Shown here piece after piece: positions 35,046 through 45,400 of a stretch of DNA of 64,000 nucleotides; position 1 is the first letter of the stretch; every line of letters starts with the position of its first letter. This DNA is from Aedes albopictus (Eukaryota; Arthropoda; Insecta; Diptera; Culicidae). The stretch lies in assembly GCF_035046485.1 (NCBI RefSeq), contig NC_085138.1, positions 92,983,266 to 93,047,265 on the forward strand, in the 5' to 3' direction. The translations under genes were made by a program, and so were the position numbers. Below the pieces are notes generated by a model that saw nothing but the letters and a program-made list of their open reading frames with translations, did not search any database and was not told the origin of the DNA.

Positions 35046-35092
35046 GACACTGAAGAAGTCTGTAAGTCACAGACGAAATAGGCCTATCTGTC
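35046..35092 (+). ncRNA. Hammerhead-ribozyme-like motif (right arm of palindrome 1)
   Basis: In order: stem I strand GACA, core CTGAAGA (fits CUGANGA), one extra A, stem II GTCTGT/ACAGAC with a 5-nt loop, GAAA, self-complementary TAGGCCTA as stem III, then UC as cleavage-site bases, and TGTC closing stem I. The architecture matches hammerheads of Penelope-like elements, but the extra base in the core may abolish cleavage. Its mirror image is on the minus strand at 34,976-35,022. Confidence 0.45.
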
Positions 35093-35249
35093 CGAAGATA
35101 AGCACAGTAGTAGAATTAAAAGGAATTTGCTCGTCCTTTCTAGTTTTTCTTTAAAAGAGTTATTCATTTTTTATTTTTCTTTTGCAAAAGTAAAGTATTA
35201 GTGAAGTGTTTTTAAATTAAACTAGAGTCTGAAGATTCTCGAGACTCAT

Positions 35250-35580
35250 ATGATTTTGTTACGAAATTATTTGCTACTACTGAATTTCTCGAAATATTCG
35301 TTTAGCAAATCTTTCATCAATAACTTCGGAACTTCCTACGTCAATTTCTTCTGCAATCCTTCAGTAATTGCTTCAGAAGTTCTTTGCGAGGATTCATTCA
35401 GAAACTCAACGAAAGATTCATTCAAAAACCTGTCTGGACAAATTCTCCAGGTACTTCTCTATATATTCCAACAGCGTTTCCGCCAGAAAACTTCCAGGAA
35501 TTTTTTAAAACATTCGGCCAAGAATGCTCTCTGAGGTTTCTCTGACAATTCCTTAATTAATTTAAAAACTTCTTTCAAAA
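35250..35580. repeat. Degenerate GAATT-type satellite
   Basis: Words such as CTGAATTTCTCGAAA and CAATTCCTTAATT. Ends at palindrome 2. Confidence 0.5.
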
Positions 35581-35637
35581 CTGTAGGAATTAAACGGCTA
35601 CGCAGTCTTCAAAACGGAAAACGAAGTTTATTGTTTG

Positions 35638-35678
35638 CCCGACGTTTCGACACTAGGGTTTTGTGTCATCTTCAGGGG
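35638..35678 (-). ncRNA. Hammerhead-like motif (left arm of palindrome 2)
   Basis: Mirror of the right-arm motif. The stem II loop differs slightly (the plus strand reads CACTAGGGTTTTGTG). Confidence 0.4.
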
Positions 35679-35731
35679 TAACTAATTGTTCGTTAGACGA
35701 AACATAAGACCAAAAACGAACAATTAGTTAC

Positions 35732-35772
35732 CCCTGAAGATGACACAAAACCCCAGTGTCGAAACGTCGGGC
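35732..35772 (+). ncRNA. Hammerhead-like motif (right arm of palindrome 2)
   Basis: Stem I CCC/GGG, core CTGAAGA plus one extra T, stem II GACAC/GTGTC with a 9-nt loop, then GAAACGUC, which supplies GAAA, a minimal CG stem III and the canonical GUC cleavage triplet. The mirror copy on the minus strand spans about 35,638-35,678. Known minimal hammerheads of Penelope-like elements have such short stem III and may act as dimers. Activity is unproven. Confidence 0.45.
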
Positions 35773-35828
35773 AAACAATAAACTTCGTTTTCCGTTTTGA
35801 AGACTGCGTAGCCGTTTAATTCCTACAG

Positions 35829-38270
35829 TAAACTTCTCAGTCGATCCGCCAAGAGATTCTTTCAAAACCTTTTTTTTTTGTTTTCCTCGGAAATGCCTAA
35901 TGAATTTCTTTAGAAAATCTTCCAGAAAGTTTTCCACGGATATCTTTTGCAAGTTTTTTTTACTATAACATCTCCCATGAATTGATTCAGAAATTCTCCT
36001 GCAGGATCCTCCTGAAATTTCTCTACGAATTCTTCTAGAAATCTTCGACGGATTTTTCAAAAATAAAAATTCAGCATTTTTTTCTCAAAAAATCAAAAGC
36101 TCCGGACTCCGTTAGAAATGCCCCCAGAAATTTCTTTGAGAAATCGGCCTCAGCCTCCTTCAGAAATTATTCCAGGGATTACTTGAGAAAATTTCCCAGG
36201 CCTTCCTTCGGATATTCGCTCAAGAATTTACCGAGAACTTTCTTCAAGAATTCTTCGATGTAGATTTCTTTGGGTTCCTTCTGGAACTCCTTAGAGGTTA
36301 CTTTAAAAACATTCTTGTGATTTTTTGGAGAAACCATCTTAAGTTAGTACAAAATAAACTTCAGAATTTTCTACAGCAGAAATTCTTTTATTTTTATTTT
36401 TTCAATTCAATCACTTGTTTTTTTTCTGCAAATTTCCCAAAGCTTCCCTCAGAAATTCGTACAAGTACTTCTTTAAAATTCAACCAGAATTTTGTACATA
36501 CTATGATTGCTTTTGGTATTCCATTGAAAATTCCCGCAGGAATATGTCCAATTTTTTTCGCCAAGGAATAATCCATAAAATCATGCCGGAAGTCATCCAG
36601 CGGTTCTTGCATTATCACTTTCAATGACTCAAGCGAGAATTTCTCCAGAGATTTCTGCCGGAGTACTAACAGAAATTTCTTCAGAACTTTTTTCAGATAT
36701 ATGTCCATGCTTTTCTTCAGAAATTTCTCTGGCACTTCCTATGCAGACAACTCTATGAATGTTTCCTCGAATTCTTTAAGAAATGTATTTAGAAATTATT
36801 TAAAAAAAATCTATATTAGGTTTTTAGAATTTTCTCATGTTTTTTTCCCAGCGGTTTTTACAGAAGCTAATCTGGGCGTTTCTCCAAACATTTATGCAGG
36901 AATTCTTTCAAAAATACGTACACACATTGCTGTTGGTTTACATTCAAAATCCTCAAAGATTTTATAGAAAGATTTCCGGGATTTTCTTAAAATTCTTCAA
37001 TACACTTTTGTAGGAATTCCATCGAAGGCTTCCCTAAGAGCCTCTCCAGATATTTTTCAAGAAATTTCCTCAGGAAATGCTGCTAGGATTTCTTGAAAAA
37101 GATTGAAATATTCCTCCCGAGATTTTTTTTTCAGAATCTATTTTAGAAGTTACAAAAAAAACTGATAGAATTTCTGAAATAATCCCTGATGGAATTTCTG
37201 CATAAATGTCTGGTGGATAGTTCAAAGCAATCACATAAAAACTCCTGGTAACACCTATAAAGATTCCTAACGGAAATACATAAAAGCTAGTCACCTTTAA
37301 AGTACTTTTTTTCAAAATTCTTAGAAAAAATCATGAAAATTTTCTGTAGAAACTCTGAAAGTGATTCTAAGAACAAATGTTTGGTACATTTTAAGAGAGT
37401 TTCCTGTAGAAATCTGTGAAAAAATATTCTAAAGTTATATCTTGAAAATGTCTGTGGAAATTACTGAAAAAGGCCTTGAAGAAAGGACTTGAAGAAATTC
37501 CTCAATATTTTTTGAAGGATCCCTCTGGAAGAAGCCCTTGAGGAACTTCTGGCAAAATTCTTAGAAGAATTCCTCAAACAAGTTCCGAAGAGATAAGTAC
37601 ACAACATCCCTTAAGTAATGCCTGGAGATTTTTTTTCGAGTGAAACCTGCAGAAAAAAAAATAATGAAAGAGTGTCTAGAAGAACTAGAGAATCTTTTGG
37701 AAATTTCCTAAATCATCATCGAAAAAAAGTCTGAATGAATATCTGAAGAAATATCTGAATAAATCTTTAACAATCACTTGGTTTGAATAAATCCTTATTT
37801 CTGGAGAAATCCCCAGAGGAATTTCCAGTAGAATTGAATGAAAATTTTCTAGAGGAATTTCTTAATAAATGCCCCAGAAAATCCTTGAATATTAGGGATA
37901 TATCTGAAGAACTTCTGTAGAAATTCCAACAAATATTTTTTAAAAGGCTCCATGGAGAAATTTCTGAACCTCTGAATCTAAATCCTAGAGGAGTTTCTAA
38001 AAGAATCTTTGAATCCAGGAATAGCATCTTTTGAAGAAATCTTTGAAGAGAAAATTCTGATAATTTTCGTAGAAGATTTCCTTCCGAAGAATTTGGAAGA
38101 AATATATGAACAAAAACATGCTCAAACATCTGTGACAAACATTAAAAAAACCGTCCTGTAAAACTCCTGAAGAAACCTCAAGATTGATCTTTTGAGAAAG
38201 TTCTTGAGAAACTCCTGAAGACGACCTATGAACTCGTAAAAGGAATTCCATTAAGTATGCCTGAATCGTG
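35829..38270. repeat. Degenerate GAATT-type satellite
   Basis: Decayed words (GAAATTTCTTCAG, GGAATTTCTGCAT, AGAAATTCC) throughout. Frames up to 123 codons on both strands are satellite translations. Confidence 0.6.
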
Positions 38271-38399
38271 AAACTACTAGTAATTAGCTTTGTTTTAACC
38301 ATGACAGCACTGGCTATATTGCGGTCTTTTGTCGAAACACATGAATGATCAACTACTCTTTACTATGCGAGAGTGCAGGAACTGCGCTTATACTTAATT

Positions 38400-39600
38400 T
38401 ATGTATTAAAAAATACTGGTCAAAATAAAAACGCGGCGTTAGTTTTGACCAAATTCTAGCAATGTTTCCTAGTTTTGGCCAATCGCATGAAGAATAGAAG
38501 CTTCAGATTTGGCCACAAACTTATCTTGGCCATAAGAACTGTGGCTGGCTTTACTGCACTCTATTCCAACTCCGGGAGAGTTCCCGGGAGATGTGAAAAC
38601 TTGAACAAATCGAATAGGAGTCCCTACAAACAAAACAGTTGCTTCTATGCAGTACAATTAATTATACTGATAAATTCACAAACCAGCAGCGCTATGAAGG
38701 CCGTTGTGCGATATAACTACAGCCAAAAGCTGTTATAAAGAAACTGTTGGTATACCAACACGGCTTGTCGGATGTAACCATTTTGTCAAAACAAACTTTA
38801 AGCGGGATATATAGCTACTACACAAATACTTTACAGCTATCCATCTCTGTTCTGTGATATTGTTTGGGTTGCTTTTATTTCACTTTAATCCAACTCCAGG
38901 AGATTAGCCGGAATATATGCAAATCGAATAAGAGTACCAGCCAATAGAACAGCTGCTTTTATACAGCACGTTTTGTTATGTTGCCAAATACACAAAGAGC
39001 ACTCCTTCAACTAGGAGCTGTGACAAAGAGCCTGTTGGCGCAACCACACAGCTTGTTCAATGTAAATATTATTGGGTTTGACGTTTCACATGCTTTTGCA
39101 GTAAGATAAAGTTAGGTTTCTTGTGACAATTATGAAGCATTGTGTGGAGTAGAATAAACGGGCTATTTTCTTTGCTATTTATGTATAGCAGTGTTGCAGC
39201 GAGGATATTATCGGGACCAGTGGATAAGGAGATCGGGAATTCGATTCCAAGTAGCGGCAAGTACTTTAATTATTAAAGTTTAATGGTGATAACTCCAGTT
39301 CCACATGTATTGTATCACGGTATACATAACCTTATTATATTGAGTCGATTTATTTTGGGATGCCGTATAACTATTGTTTAACAACTGTGAAAAGGCTGAA
39401 AAAGCGCCTTCTCAAGATATTATTCAGTTAGTGGTTACATAGGAGCTAAGAAAAGAGCTATTACTTGGTGGCATAGAAGCTGCTTGCACAGCATATATAT
39501 ATGTGGATTAAGCTTGCCAGATTCATTGGTATAGGGCTTGCATATAAGCTTTCGTCAATATGGACAACACAGTTACTCAGCATCAAGCCGTATTGTTAGA
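38400..39600. repeat. Two divergent ~325-bp direct repeats and flank
   Basis: CCAACTCCGGGAGA...AAATCGAATA.GAGT.CC...ACAG.TGCTT.TATGCAG near 38,560-38,770 is paralleled near 38,890-39,065 with about 70% identity by eye. The rest shows no gene. Confidence 0.45.
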
Positions 39601-40300
39601 TGTTAGTATATGTTAGTTGGGGGGTTTCCCTGGAATAATTCCTAATTGGGCGTAATATTCATGAAATTTCCATGGAGAGCTTCAATGGAGTGACATTAAC
39701 TTTCTGAACAACGTCACTCCCAACGTTAGTGTAGAATAAGCAGAAGTTAAAATACACATAAAGAAAAAAATAACTTCCCAACGTTTTCACTCAACACCTA
39801 TAACAAACACCAAAAGGAGCGGTTGATGAGATGTCGGATACTATAGTTTTGTACAAATGTATTCAATTATGTTACACTGTAGGCTTGGCCGCTCCAATAC
39901 TTGCAATGCGCGTCTAATGCCTTGCAAACAGTATTTATATTTACAAGTAAAATTATAGAATAAGTCGATTCTGTCATTTTACAGGATTCTCACTTGCGTT
40001 TTACCCAAGGAAAAATTTCAGCAATAATTACATTTTTGCCTCAAAAAATAGATAACCCAAATAAGAATCCAAAAATTTTATTTAAGGTGTAGGGATGTTC
40101 AAAAATAAAAATTGTAAACATCAGAAACCAAAATTTACGGTATCAGCTATAAAAAAGAATCGTGATTCCAAACATTTTTAAATCGACTGCAAGTGATACA
40201 AAGAAAACGATAAAAAATATTCGCTGAAAATGGTATAAAACCGACCAAAATATTTGCTTACAATACTGTAACATTGTACAATTTTAAAGATTTTAATCAA
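39601..40300. other. Unassigned AT-rich sequence
   Basis: GGGGTTTCCCTGGAATAATTCC near 39,620 resembles 20,500-20,520, hinting at a shared dispersed repeat. Nothing else is recognised. Confidence 0.35.
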
Positions 40301-40309
40301 TCACAGAGC

Positions 40310-41270
40310 ACCAACTACGAATTGTGCGGTCGCAAATCGTCACTTTTCTTTGCTACACCGGACTGCTCGCAGAAGGGCTACCTCTCACAAGAGGTCAGCA
40401 AGATTTTCCAGATTTCATCTTCAACTGCTGCCAACGGAGAAAAAGCTACTGAATCAAACTTTTTGAATGGATGAAATGTTTGCACAGGAGTAACTGTAAA
40501 AAGACGTCTGTCAAGTTTCCAGATGGTCGTTATTTTTCTCAAGAGATGCTGGATGCTGCTGATGATGATGATCCAGATCCAGAATATGGGGATGTTCGAG
40601 TGCAATTTTGAGACCGGAAAGAACGAATATGTAGCCATCCGCCAGCTGAAGCGTATTTTTGTGGTGATTCATCTTGCTAAACCATTCACCAAGGACCATC
40701 AACATACCGAATAGATTGTGCCCTTTTCGGTTCATTCAAGCGAACCGAAGCAGCAGCAGATTGCACCCGAGATACGCATGTTGAAATCAGGCAGCAATCT
40801 CGTTACGAAATGCAGCAGTGGGGATACTGCATGAGGATGAATAAAGTAGAAGCGCAGCTTCAGTCCTCGCTGCATCCTCCAACTGCACCACCCGAAGGGA
40901 GTCAAATGAGGGAGATATTTCGGTAGTTGAATGCAAAAATTCGTAAATCTCGATGTCTGATGTTGCTTTCTACCGAGCAGGAGGAGTAATGAATGCCGGG
41001 TGCAATTTGGCAGAAAGAAGGTATTCGATGTTCTCCTCGGATCTTCATTTCTCCAATCCAGCATCTGGGGGGCAATGAAAGCCCGTGCTGCTCCAATCGT
41101 CGCACAGCACACTGACTGTAGTTAAGATTGTTTCCTAGATTTCTTTCAGGATGGAGTAAATTGGAAGCAGCACTTGACTTGGGTTTATGGGTCGTTCGGG
41201 AGAGCAAACGAGAGTGTAGCAACAACAGCAGCAGCTAGATGTCGATCTAGTTGTAGTGAATTGGTCTGCA
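40310..41270. other. Single-copy-looking island
   Basis: Balanced composition and no relation to other parts of the window. Overlapping frames on both strands reach 126 codons (minus, 40,732-41,112), with no domain and no clear splice signals. It could be a conserved intronic element, a UTR, or an exon of a nested gene. I assign no function. Confidence 0.35.
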
Positions 41271-41284
41271 TTCATAGAACGAAA

Positions 41285-41940
41285 TAGTAAAGACCGGAAA
41301 TTTATAACTTGCTTGTGCGAAATGCATTTCTCATGTCAAGGTGGAGGCAATCCTTTGATGCTGGTTCATTTGAATAGGATGAATGGGGAGACAAATTTGT
41401 AACAAGCATTTCAATTTGCTAAGTGCTTCAAAAGATTAGCTTGAGCGTGATTGAAATTGAGAGAAATTGAAAGAAAAATTAAGGGAATACTTTTGGAAAA
41501 TTACCTGCATAATCTTTAAAGAAACATTGAAAAAAAAATTAATGACAGAATTTCTGGAAAAAAAATCTAAAAAATCGCCTGGAAGAATTTTGCTTTAAAG
41601 TTAACAAAAAAAAAAGAAAAATCGAAAAAGAATATGGAAATATTCTGAGAATAGAAAAATTTGGGATCAATTTGATTTTATGAGTTCACTTGAAAATTCC
41701 TGTAATAAATTTCAACGACTAATGATGAGAATTTTTTGTGAAAATACCGCGGTAGAAATTCTGGTGCAATCCCATGTAAAATATTTCATTAAATCTTGGA
41801 GAGAACTTTTGATCAAATTCGTAATAAATTCACGGTTAAATTTTATATCAGTTTTCTAGAAGAATGTCATATAAAATAACTAGTAGAATTTTAATGATAT
41901 TCAAAGCGGATTTTCAGGCAATATTTCTAATGTAACTAGT
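41285..41940. repeat. AT-rich, partly GAATT-type degenerate sequence
   Basis: GAAAGAAAAATTAAG and GGTAGAATTTT words. No gene. Confidence 0.4.
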
Positions 41941-42165
41941 CAGGGCCGGATCTAAGAGAGAGACGGGGGGTGGGGGGGGGGGGGGCTGGACCCCGGGCCC
42001 CCACATTTTAGGGGACCCAACAAAAACCGTTTCTGCTTGCTAAACATTGACATTTTGCTCAGGCACTGTTCAAAAACAAAGAAAAACTTTTTTGCTCATC
42101 GCATTTGTACCTCCGAAGGGCATTCCCATTCGCTCCGGGCCCCCACAGTCCTTAATCCGGGCCTG
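41941..42165. mobile_element. hAT-like MITE (CAGGGCCGGATCTAAG ends)
   Basis: Left end CAGGGCCGGATCTAAG, right end CTTAATCCGGGCCTG: inverted repeats with small differences. The flanks TAACTAGT and GAACTACT are at best a decayed target duplication. It contains a G-rich run (six G, T, fourteen G; 41,965-41,985). Confidence 0.7.
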
Positions 42166-42450
42166 GGAACTACTGATGGATGTTCTGGTAAATCTTTTGT
42201 TGGATATTCTGATCTTAGAGGAATTTCTTGCGAAATTTCAGGTGGAAGTCTTTAAGGAAGTCCTGGTTGAGCTCCTGGTGATTCTCCTGTCAAAATTCTA
42301 GGCGGAATCTCGCATGGAAGCCTGGTGGAATCATTCATAAAATTTCTACTGGAATTTCAAAAGGAAATATTAATGGGATTCCTGGTGGCATTTCCGTGGA
42401 ACTCCAGGTTGAATTCTCAGTAGAATATTTTATAAAATTGCTGATGGATT
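42166..42450. repeat. Degenerate edge of the 12-bp array
   Basis: Diverged GGAATTTCTG/GGTGGAA words lead into the main array. Confidence 0.65.
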
Positions 42451-45400
42451 TCCTTGTTGATATCCAGGGGAATTCCTGGTAGAATTCCTGCTGGAACTCC
42501 TGGTAGAATTCCTGCTGGAGTTCCTGGTGGAATTCCTGCTGGAATTCCTGGTAGAATTCATGCTGGAATTCCTGGTAGAATTTCTACTGGAATTCCTGGT
42601 AGAATTTCTCCTGGAATTCCTGGTAGAATTCCTGGCAGAATTCCTGGTTAAATTCCTGGTGGAATTCCAGGTGGAATTCCTGGTGGAATTCCTAGTGGAT
42701 TTCCTGGTGGATTTACTGGTAGAATTCCTGGTAGAATTTCTGGTGGAATTCCTGGTAGAATTCCTTCTGGAATTCATGGTAGAATTCTTGCTGGAATTCC
42801 TGGTAGAATTCCTGCTGGAATTCCTGGTAGAATTCATGCTGGAATTCCTGGTAGAATTCATGCTGGAATTCCTGGTAGAATTCCTACTGGAATTCCTGGT
42901 AGAATTCCTTCTGGAATTCCCGGTAGAATTCCTGCTGGAGTTCCTGGTGGAATTCCTGCTGGAATTCCTGGTAGAATTCCTTCTGGAATTCATGGTAGAA
43001 TTCCTGCTGGAATTCATGGTAGAATTCCAGCTGGAATTCCTGGTAGAATTCCTGCTGGAATTCCTGGTAGAATTCATGCTGGAATTCCTGGTAGAATTCC
43101 TACTGGAATTCCTGGTAGAATTCCTTCTGGAATTTCTGGTAGAATTCCTGCTGGAGTTCCTGGTGGAATTCCTGCTGGAATTCCTGGTAGAATTCCTTCT
43201 GGAATTCATGGTAGAATTCCTGGCAGAATTCCTGGTGGAACTCCTGGTGGAATTCCTGGTGGAATTTCTGGTGGAATTCCTGGTGGAATATCCGTTGGAA
43301 TACCTGGTGAAATTTCTGGTGGAATTCCTTGTGGAATTTCTGGTGGAATTCCTGGTGGATTTCCTGGTGAAATTCCTGGTAGAATTCCTGGTGGAATTCC
43401 TGGTGGGATTCCTGGTGGAATTTCTTGTGGAATTCCTGGTGTAATACCTGGAGAAATTTTTGGTGGAATTCCTTGTGGAATTTCTGGTGGAATTCCTGAT
43501 GGTATTTCTGGTGGAATTCCTGATGGAATTCCTGGTGGAATTCCTGGTGGAACTCCTAGCGGAATTTCTGGTGGAATTCCTGGTGGAATTCTTGGAGGAA
43601 TTTCTGGAGGAATTTCTGGAGGAATTTCTGGTGGAATTCCTGCTGGAATTCCTGGTGGAATTTCTGGTGGAATTCCTGGTGGAATTTCTGGTGGAATTCC
43701 TGGTGGAATTTCTGGTGGAATTCCTGGCGGAATTTCTGGTGTTATTCTTTGTGGAATTTCTGGAGGAATATAAGGATGAATTTCTGGTGGATTTCCTAGT
43801 GGAATTCCTGGTGGAATTTCTGATGGAATTCCTGGTGGAATTTCTGGTGGAATTCCTGGTGGAATTTCTGGAGAAATATAAGGATGAATTTCTGGTGGAA
43901 TTCCTAGTGGAATTCCTGGTGGAATTTCTAGTGGAATTCCTGGTGGAATTCCTGGCGGAATTTCTGGCTGAATTTCTGGTGGAATTCCTGGTGGAATTTC
44001 TGGTGGAATATAAGGATGAATTTCTGGTGGAATTCCTAGTGGAATTCCTGGTGGAATTTTTGGTGGAATTCCTGGTGGAATACCTAGCGGAATTCCTGGC
44101 AGAATTTCTGGTGGGATTCCTGGAGGAATATAAGGATGAATTTCTGGTGGACTTCCTAGTGGAATTCCTGGTGGAATTTCTGGTGGAATTCCTGGTGGAA
44201 TTTGTGGAGGAATTTCTGGAGGAATTTCTGGTGGAACTCCTGGTAGAATTCCTGGTGGAATTTCTGGTGGAATTCCTGGTGGAATTTCTGGTGGAATTCC
44301 TGGCGGAATTTCTGGTGTTATTCTTTGTGGAATTTCTGGAGGAATATAAGGATGAATTTCTGGTGGATTTCCTAGTGGAATTCCTGGTGGAATTTCTGAT
44401 GGAATTCCTGATGGAATTTCTGGTGTAATTCCTGGTGAAATTTTTGGTGGAATTTCTGGTGGAACTCCGGGTGGAATTCCTGGTGGAATTCCTGGTGTAA
44501 TTCCTGGTGGAATTTCTGGTGTAATTCCTGGTGGAATTTCTGGTGGAATTTCTGGTGGAATTCCTGGTGGAATTTTTGGTGGAACTCCTGGTGGAATTCC
44601 TGGTGGAATTTCTGGTAGAATTCCTGGTGGAATTTCTGGTGGAATTCCTGGCGGAATTTCTGGTGTTATTCTTTGTGGAATTTCTGGAGGAATATAAGGA
44701 TGAATTTCTGGTGGATTTCCTAGTGGAATTCCTGGTGGAATTTCTGATGGAATTCCTGGTGGAATTTCTGGTGTAATTCCTGGTGGATTTTTGGTGGAAT
44801 TTCTGGTGGAACTCCGGGTGGAATTCCTGGTGGAATTTCTGGTGGGATTCCTGGTGGAATTTCTGGTGGAATTCCTGGTGGAATTTCTGGTGAAATTCCT
44901 GGCGGAATTTCTGGTGTTATTCTTTGTGGAATTTCTGGTGTAATTCCTGGTGGAATTTCTGGTGTAATTCCTGGTGGAATTTCTGGTGGAATTTCTGGTG
45001 GAATTCCTGGTGGAATTTCTGGTGGAACTCCTGGTGGAATTCCTGGTGGAATTTCTGGTGGAATTCCTGGTGGAATTTCTGGTCGAATTCCTGGCGGAAT
45101 TTCTGGTGTTATTCTTTGTGGAATTTCTGCAGGAATTTCTGGAGGAATTTCTGGAGGAATTTCTGGTGGAATTCCTGGTGGATTTCCTGGTGGAATTACT
45201 GGTGGAATTCCTGGTGGAATTCCTGGCGGAATTTCTGGTGGAATTCCTGGTGGAATTTTTGGAGGAATTTCTGGAGGAATTTATGGTGGAATTCCTGGTG
45301 GAATTCCTGGTGGAATTCCTGGTGGAGTTCCTGATGGAATTTCTGGTGTAATTCCTGGTGGAATTTCTGGTGTAATTCCTAGTGGAATTTCTGGTGGAAT

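Larger units (their letters stand above)
34834..35234. repeat. 401-bp near-perfect palindrome with one-base centre
   Basis: Two 200-bp arms mirror around A at 35,034 (GTGCTCGAC-A-GTCGAGCAC). Each arm contains a hammerhead-like motif. An 11-bp word AGATTCTCGAG flanks the region (34,784-34,794 and 35,233-35,243), which could be a target duplication. The 39 bp at 34,795-34,833 have no counterpart on the right. No protein frame. Confidence 0.85.
35581..35828. repeat. 248-bp palindrome with ~113-bp arms
   Basis: It starts CTGTAGGAATTAAACGGC and ends with its complement. The spacer (about 35,695-35,715) is short. Both arms contain GCCCGACGTTTCGACAC, a hammerhead-associated motif of Penelope-like elements. 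The edges coincide with GGAATT words of the surrounding satellite. Confidence 0.85.

Noticed and set aside
36394..36735. 113-codon minus-strand frame in degenerate satellite
   Set aside because: Low-complexity Lys/Phe-rich translation typical of all decayed GAATT blocks here.
40732..41112. 126-codon minus-strand frame as a gene
   Set aside because: No recognisable domain, and overlapping plus-strand frames are as long. Kept only as an unexplained island.
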